A stretch of 64,000 nucleotides of DNA, from positions 310,001-374,000 of the forward strand of contig JAYJMM010000083.1 of NCBI GenBank assembly GCA_037349105.1. The letters run 5' to 3'. Of the stretch, positions 24,001 to 33,000 are shown piece by piece. The translations under genes were made by a program, and so were the position numbers. The notes beneath the pieces are model-generated. The model was not told the DNA's origin and searched no databases. It was given only the letters and a program-made list of their open reading frames with translations. Numbering within the stretch: the stretch's first letter is position 1; each line of letters begins with the position of its first letter. Source of the DNA: Limnomonas spitsbergensis (lineage: Eukaryota > Chlorophyta > Chlorophyceae > Chlamydomonadales).

Positions 24001-27000
24001 GGGTTAAGGGATAAGGGATACGGGTTAAGGGATAAGGGATAAGGGATACGTGTTAAGGGTTAAGGGATAAGGGTTAAGGGATAAGGGATACGGGTTAAGG
24101 GATAAGGGATACGGGTTAAGGGTTAAGGGATAAGGGATAAGGGATAAGGGATAAGGGATAAGGGATACGGGTTAAGGGTTAAGGGTTAAGGGTTAAGGGT
24201 TAAGGGTTAAGGGATAAGGGACAAGGGACAAGGGACAAGGGTTAAGGGATAAGGGATAAGGGTTAAGGGATAAGGGTTAAGGGATAAGGGATAAGGGATA
24301 AGGCTTAAGGCTTAAGGGATAAGGCTTAAGGCTTAAGGCTTAAGGCTTAAGGGATAAGGGTTAAGGGTTAAGGGATAAGGGATAAGGGATAAGGGTTAAG
24401 GGATAAGGGTTAAGGGATAAGGGATAAGGCTTAAGGGATAAGGGATACGGGTTAAGGGAGACGGGTTAAGGGATAAGGGATAAGGGTTAAGGGATAAGGG
24501 ATAAGGGTTAAGGACTGAAGTAGCCCGTTCTGCACTCGCCCTCCTCCAGTTTGGGGGGTGTAGGATGGGGCCTAAACCCTGAAGCCTAAACCCTTTGCCT
24601 CTGTCCCCTCTGCCGCCCTGCCACCTTTGCCACCTAGTTTTGAGAGCGCTCCTGCAACCTGTGTAAGTTGTTGTGACAAAATCATCGCAACCACCCACAG
24701 CCTGTTGCGAAAGGGCCAGGCAGTGCGAACCGGGGGGAAACAAGTCACAGGAACCAAAACCTAAAACATGCAACACGGGGGCAAAAGCTAATTCAAGCTT
24801 GAAAGTTGCTGGGCAGCAATGGCTGGAGCAATGGGGAACAAACCCCCTTGCCCGCCTTGCAGCCGCAGGGCTTGCTGCGACAAGCCCCCACAATGGTCGC
24901 TCACGATGTAGCTTAATCACAGCTGTATCAATTCCTGGAAATCAGTGCTGCCCTTCCCCCGTTTATCCCCACCTAACCCTGAAATCTAAACCCTGAAATC
25001 ACCACCTAAACCCTAAACCCTGAACCCTGAAATCACCACCTAAACCCTAAACCCTAAACCCTGATATCACCACCTAAACCCCAAAACCGTATATCACCAC
25101 CACGCAGGCCACCTGCTGATCCGTGACGAAAACATGTTTTCGCTGTTTGAGGGCCACCGCATCGACGGCACCTCCAACCAGAACAACTTTGCAGCCCGGG
25201 GAAGCAGTGGACTCGGGGAGGAAGCACCTGGCTCGGACGGGGGCGTAGCCGCGGGCGGCGCGGGCGCCGAAGGCCAGCAGCCTTCGCAGGTAGGGTTCAG
25301 GGTTGATGTCCAGCTGGCAGCCCTAACAGGAAGGGTTTAGGGTTGATGTCCAGCTGGCAGCATTCGCAGCTAGGGTTAAGGGTTGATGTTCAGCTGGCAG
25401 CATTCGCAGCTAGGGTTAAGGGTTGATGTCCAGCTGGCAGCATTCGCAGCTAGGGTTAAGGGTTGATGTTCAGCTGGCAGCATTCGCAGGTAGGGTTTAG
25501 GGTTGATGTCTAGCTGGCAGCCTTTGCAGGTAGGGTTTAGGGTTGATGTCCAGCTGGCAGCCTTTGCAGGTAGGGTTTAGGGTTGATGTCCAGCTGGCAG
25601 CCTTTGCAGGTAGGGTTTAAGGTTGATGTCCAGCTGGCAGCCTTTGCAGGTAGGGTTTAGGGTTGATGTCTAGCTGGCAGACTTCTCAGGTAGGGTTTAG
25701 GGTTGATGTCCAGCTGGCAGCATTCGCAGCTAGGGTTAAGTGTTGATGTCCAGCTGGCATACTTTGCAGGTAGGGTTAAGTGTTGATGTCCAGCTGGCAT
25801 ACTTTGCAGGTAGGGTTTAGGGTTGATGTCCAGCTGGCATACTTTGCATGTAGAATTAAGTGTTGATGTCCAGCTGGCATACTTTGCAGGTAGGGTTTGG
25901 GGTTGATGTCCAGCTGGCAGCCTTAACAGGTAGGGTTTAGGGTTGATGTCCAGCTGGCAGCCTTAACAGGTAGGGTTTAGGTTTGATGTCCAGCTGGCAG
26001 CCTTAACAGGTAGGGTTTAGGGTTGATGTCCAGCTGGCAGCCTTAACAGGTAGGGTTTAGGGTTGATGTCCAGCTGGCAGCCTTAGCAGTTGAGCTGAGG
26101 ATAAGGGGTTACGGTTTGAGGTTTGGGTTGAGTGTTGATGATGAGGGGGGGAAACAGCTTTTAGTTATAACATGAACCCTAAACCCTTAACCCTAAACCC
26201 CCCCTGCTGTCGTCGCACGAGTGCAAACCCCAACATGTGTTGTCACGCGAGCTGTGATCAGCCTTAAAATACGACTAGGGGTTTAGCTTCAGCACAGACC
26301 CCTATCAGCCGATCTTGGCCCGCAGCCTTCATGCCGGTTCAGCGTTGCTAGTTCCACATCCAAAGGACCTGATGCATACAGGTGTGTTCCCATTTCACAC
26401 CATATCATTAACACTTGTGTGTACCCTGCCACACCATATCTACACTTGTGTGTACCCCGCCACACCTTATCTACACTTGTGTATCACACAGCAGGGGCTC
26501 CATGCTGGCGGCCAGACGGACTCTGAGATGTACAATTCTGCAGGCTCGTCCTGCCTCTTCAGGTGAGGGGAGGGGACAGGTGGAGAGGACATGCTTCCTC
26601 TTCAGGTGAGGGGAGAGGACAGGTGGAGAGGACATGCTTCCTCTTCAGGTGAGGGGAGGGGACAGGTGGAGAGGACAAGCTTCCTCTTCAGGTGAGGGGA
26701 GGGGACAGGTGGAGAGGACATGCTTCCTCTTCAGGTGAGGGGAGGGGACAGGTGGAGAGGACATGCTTCCTCTTCAGGTGAGGGGAGAGGACAGGTGGAG
26801 AGGACATGCTTCCTCTTCAGGTGAGGGGAGAGGACAGGTGGAGAGGACATGCTTCCTCTTCAGGTGAGGGGAGAGGACAGGTGGAGAGGACATGCTTCCT
26901 CTTCAGGTGAGGGGAGAGGACAGGTGGAGAGGACATGCTTCCTCTTCAGGTGAGGGGAGAGGACAGGTGGAGAGGACATGCTTCCTCTTCAGGTGAGGGG

Positions 27001-30000
27001 AGAGGACAGGTGGAGAGGACATGCTTCCTCTTCAGGTGAGGGGAGGGGACAGGTGGAGAGGACAAGCTTCCTCTTCAGGTGAGGGGAGGGGACAGGTGGA
27101 GAGGACATGCTTCCTCTTCAGGTGAGGGGAGGGGACAGGTGGAGAGGACATGCTTCCTCTTCAGGTGAGGGGAGAGGACAGGTGGAGAGGACATGCTTCC
27201 TCTTCAGGTGAGGGGAGGGGACAGGTGGAGAGGACATGCTTCCTCTTCAGGTGAGGGGAGAGGACAGGTGGAGAGGACATGCTTCCTCTTCAGGTGGGGG
27301 GAGGGGACAGGTGGAGAGGACATGCTTCCTCTTCAGGTGAGGGGAGGGGACAGGTGGAGAGGACATGCTTCCTCTTCAGGTGAGGGGAGAGGACAGGTGG
27401 AGAGGACATGCTTCCTCTTCAGGTGAGGGGAGGGGACAGGTGGAGAGGACATGCTTCCTCTTCAGGTGAGGGGAGGGGACAGGTGGAGAGGACATGCTTC
27501 CTCTTCAGGTGAGGGGAGAGGACAGGTGGAGAGGACATGCTTCCTCTTCAGGTGAGGGGAGAGGACAGGTGGAGAGGACATGCTTCCTCTTCAGGTGAGG
27601 GGAGAGGACAGGTGGAGAGGACATGCTTCCTCTTCAGGTGAGGGGAGGGGACAGGTGGAGAGGACATGCTTCCTCTTCAGGTGAGGGGAGGGGACAGGTG
27701 GAGAGGACATGCTTCCTCTTCAGGTGAGGGGAGGGGACAGGTGGAGAGGACATGCTTCCTCTTCAGGTGAGGGGAGAGGACAGGTGGAGAGGACATGCTT
27801 CCTCTTCAGGTGAGGGGAGGGGACAGGTGGAGAGGACAAGCTTCCTCTTCAGGTGAGGGGAGAGGACAGGTGGAGAGGACATGCTTCCTCTTCAGGTGAG
27901 GGGAGAGGACAGGTGGAGAGGACATGCATCCTCTTCAGGTGAGGGGAGGGGACAGGTGGAGAGGACATGCTTCCTCTTCAGGTGAGGGGAGGGGACAGGT
28001 GGAGAGGACATGCTTCCTCTTCAGGTGAGGGGAGAGGACAGGTGGAGAGGACATGCTTCCTCTTCAGGTGAGGGGAGGGGACAGGTGGAGAGGACATGCT
28101 TCCTCTTCAGGTGAGGGGAGAGGACAGGTGGAGAGGACATGCTTCCTCTTCAGGTGAGGGGAGAGGACAGGTGGAGAGGACATGCTTCCTCTTCAGGCGA
28201 GGGGAGAGGACAGGTGGAGAGGACATGCTTCCTCTTCAGGTGAGGGGAGAGGACAGGTGGAGAGGACATGCTTCCTCTTCAGGTGAGGGGAGGGGACAGG
28301 TGGAGAGGACATGCTTCCTCTTCAGGTGAGGGGAGGGGACAGGTGGAGAGGACATGCTTCCTCTTCAGGTGAGGGGAGAGGACAGGTGGAGAGGACATGC
28401 TTCCTCTTCAGGTGAGGGGAGGGGACAGGTGGAGAGGACATGCTTCCTCTTCAGGTGAGGGGAGAGGACAGGTGGAGAGGACATGCTTCCTCTTCAGGTG
28501 AGGGGAGGGGACAGGTGGAGAGGACATGCTTCCTCTTCAGGTGAGGGGAGAGGACAGGTGGAGAGGACATGCTTCCTCTTCAGGTGAGGGGAGAGGACAG
28601 GTGGAGAGGACATGCTTCCTCTTCAGGTGAGGGGAGAGGACAGGTGGAGAGGACAAGCTTCCTCTTCAGGTGAGGGGAGGGGACAGGTGGAGAGGACATG
28701 CTTCCTCTTCAGGTGAGGGGAGAGGACAGGTGGAGAGGACATGCTTCCTCTTCAGGTGAGGGGAGGGGACAGGTGGAGAGGACATGCTTCCTCTTCAGGT
28801 GAGGGTAGGGGACAGGTGGAGAGGACATGCTTCCTCTTCAGGTGAGGGGAGAGGACAGGTGGAGAGGACATGCTTCCTCTTCAGGTGAGGGGAGGGGACA
28901 GGTGGAGAGGACATGCTTCCTCTTCAGGTGAGGGGAGGGGACAGGTGGAGAGGACATGCTTCCTCTTCAGGTGAGGGGAGAGGACAGGTGGAGAGGACAT
29001 GCTTCCTCTTCAGGTGAGGGGAGAGGACAGGTGGAGAGGACATGCTTCCTCTTCAGGTGAGGGGAGAGGACAGGTGGAGAGGACATGCTTCCTCTTCAGG
29101 TGAGGGGAGGGGACAGGTGGAGAGGACATGCTTCCTCTTCAGGTGAGGGGAGAGGACAGGTGGAGAGGACATGCTTCCTCTTCAGGTGAGGGGAGAGGAC
29201 AGGTGGAGAGGACATGCTTCCTCTTCAGGTGAGGGGAGAGGACAGGTGGAGAGGACATGCTTCCTCTTCAGGTGAGGGGAGGGGACAGGTGGAGAGGACA
29301 TGCTTCCTCTTCAGGTGAGGGGAGAGGACAGGTGGAGAGGACATGCTTCCTCTTCAGGTGAGGGGAGGGGACAGGTGGAGAGGACAAGCTTCCTCTTCAG
29401 GTGAGGGGAGAGGACAGGTGGAGAGGACATGCTTCCTCTTCAGGTGAGGGGAGAGGACAGGTGGAGAGGACATGCTTCCTCTTCAGGTGAGGGGAGAGGA
29501 CAGGTGGAGAGGACATGCTTCCTTTTCAGGTGAGGGGAGAGGACAGGTGGAGAGGACATGCTTCCTCTTCAGGTGAGGGGAGGGGACAGGTGGAGAGGAC
29601 AAGCTTCCTCTTCAGGTGAGGGTAGAGGACAGGTGGAGAGGACATGCTTCCTCTTCAGGTGAGGGGAGAGGACAGGTGGAGAGGACATGCTTCCTCTTCA
29701 GGTGAGGGGAGGGGACAGGTGGAGAGGACATGCTTCCTTTTCAGGTGAGGGGAGAGGACAGGTGGAGAGGACATGCTTCCTCTTCAGGTGAGGGGAGGGG
29801 ACAGGTGGAGAGGACAAGCTTCCTCTTCAGGTGAGGGGAGAGGACAGGTGGAGAGGACATGCTTCCTCTTCAGGTGAGGGGAGAGGACAGGTGGAGAGGA
29901 CATGCTTCCTCTTCAGGTGAGGGGAGAGGACAGGTGGAGAGGACATGCTTCCTCTTCAGGTGAGGGGAGGGGACAGGTGGAGAGGACATGCTTCCTCTTC

Positions 30001-33000
30001 AGGTGAGGGGAGAGGACAGGTGTGCTTACTTGTTGTGGCTTGGCAGCAGATCAGCTACATATCAGCTACTTCGTGGTCTCTGGACGGAGGCTTAAACGTT
30101 TTCTTTGTTTGCCTCTGGATCATAATCATAATGAATAAAGAACATAGCTCTGGTGCAAATGCAACACACATGAGGCCAGAGGACTTACAAGCGGCCCGCA
30201 ATGCTGCATGGGCCGCCGGCCATAGGCCGGTAAAGATGACCCCACCAAGCGTTAGGCGCACGCGGAGCTAGCTACGGGGGGTAGCCTTGCATCCAAAGAA
30301 GGAAGCGCTGTGGAGGCAGCGGCCACAGAGCACGAGTGGGGGGAGGGGGAGTTGTGCCTGTATGGATCGGATTGATCTGACCTGCTTTCCTCACAATTGT
30401 GCAGGCACTATGCTGACACTGATTTCTAGATCTGACCAGCGTCCCCTCATACTTGTATTGGCACTGCACTGACTAGTCGGATGTAAGAAGTCGGATCTAA
30501 CTAGTTTCTAGATCTGACCTGCTTCACCTCACACTTGTATTGACGCTTTACTGGCACAGCCCTTAAGGGCCGACCTGCTTCTCTTCACACTTATTTTGGC
30601 ACTGATTAGCAGATCTGCCCTGCCCTTACCCGCACGCGTATGACCACCCTCTTATGTCCCTCACGCCCTCATCATTTTCCCCGCAGCTCTCCATCTTCAT
30701 GGGGGACTGATTAAGAAAACGTGAACTTTCAATCATGAACCATGAATTATGAAACCAATAAATCCTAATATACGAATCCTACACCATGAACCGTTGACCC
30801 TGAACGTCAAACCCCCTAAACCCTGAACATTAGACCACGAATCCTTCACCCCAGACCCTAAACCATGAACCCTGAACCCTGCAGCCCTCAGACTGCATCG
30901 ACAACCATTGATCAGAAGCTTGAGGCCAGGAGAGCTCGACATGGTGACAGGCGAGTACTCAGCAGTGCTGCATCAGACAGGTTCCAAATATATGTGCAGA
31001 CGTGGTATGGTTGACTGGGGCATGGGGCATGGGGCATGGGGCATGGGGCATGGGGCATGGGGCATGGGACATGGGGCATGGGGCATGGGGCATGGGGCAT
31101 GGGGCATGGGGCATGGGGCATGGGGCATGGGACATGGGGCATGGGGTATGGGACATAGGGCATGGGACATGGGGCATGGGGCATGGAGCATGGGGCATGG
31201 GGCATGGGGCCCGTATGGCTGACCGGTTTAAATAATTGTCTTCATCCCCAGCCCCGGCCCCGCCTCTGTCCCCATCCCCATGTATGACTCTGATCAAACC
31301 TCCACGTACGACTCTGCTTAAACCCCAATATCTGACGATCTGTTTTATTTGAATAAGGTGGATGTGAATTAGCCTAACAGACCAGGGCCCCTCTTTACTT
31401 TATTGCCGATGGTTGAAGAGGTGGTACTGCCAATCCATGAGCTCGTGCATTGAATTTATATGATATGGGGAGGGTGATAGTGTGGTGGTGTACGATACCG
31501 TCATAGGTATCCATGTTACGGTATCCATAAGGTATCCATGTTACGGTATCCATAAGGTATCCATGTTACGGTATCCATAAGGTATCCATGTTACGGTATC
31601 CATAAGGTATCCATGTTATGGTATCCATAAGGTATCCATGTTACGGTATCCATAAGGTATCCATGTTATGGTATCCATAAGGTATCCATGTTACGGTATC
31701 CATAAGGTATCCATGTTACGGTATCCATAAGGTATCCATGTTACGGTATCCATAAGGTATCCATGTTACGGTATCCATAAGGTATCCATGTTACGGTATC
31801 CATAAGGTATCCATGTTACGGTATCCATAAGGTATCCATGTTACGGTATCCATAAGGTATCCATGTTACGGTATCCATAAGGTATCCATGTTACGGTATC
31901 CATAAGGTATCCATGTTACGGTATCCATAAGGTATCCATGTTACGGTATCCATAAGGTATCCATGTTACGGTATCCATAAGGTATCCATGTTACGGTATC
32001 CATAAGGTATCCATGTTACGGTATCCATAAGGTATCCATGTTACGGTATCCATAAGGTATCCATGTTACGGTATCCATAAGGTATCCATGTTACGGTATC
32101 CATAAGGTATCCATGTTACGGTATCCATAAGGTATCCATGTTACGGTATCCATAAGGTATCCATGTTACGGTATCCATAAGGTATCCATGTTACGGTATC
32201 CATAAGGTATCCATGTTACGGTATCCATAAGGTATCCATGTTACGGTATCCATAAGGTATCCATGTTACGGTATCCATAAGGTATCCATGTTATGGTATC
32301 CATAAGGTATCCATGTTACGGTATCCATAAGGTATCCATGTTACGGTATCCATAAGGTATCCATGTTATGGTATCCATAAGGTATCCATGTTACGGTATC
32401 CATAAGGTATCCATGTTACGGTATCCATAAGGTATCCATGTTACGGTATCCATAAGGTATCCATGTTACGGTATCCATAAGGTATCCATGTTATGGTATC
32501 CATAAGGTATCCATGTTACGGTATCCATAAGGTATCCATGTTACGGTATCCATAAGGTATCCATGTTACGGTATCCATAAGGTATCCATGTTATGGTATC
32601 CATAAGGTATCCATGTTACGGTATCCATAAGGTATCCATGTTATGGTATCCATAAGGTATCCATGTTACGGTATCCATAAGGTATCCATGTTACGGTATC
32701 CATAAGGTATCCATGTTATGGTATCCATAAGGTATCCATGTTACGGTATCCATAAGGTATCCATGTTACGGTATCCATAAGGTATCCATGTTACGGTATC
32801 CATAAGGTATCCATGTTATGGTATCCATAAGGTATCCATGTTACGGTATCCATAAGGTATCCATGTTACGGTATCCATAAGGTATCCATGTTACGGTATC
32901 CATAAGGTATCCATGTTACGGTATCCATAAGGTATCCATGTTATGGTATCCATAAGGTATCCATGTTATGGTATCCATAAGGTATCCATGTTACGGTATC

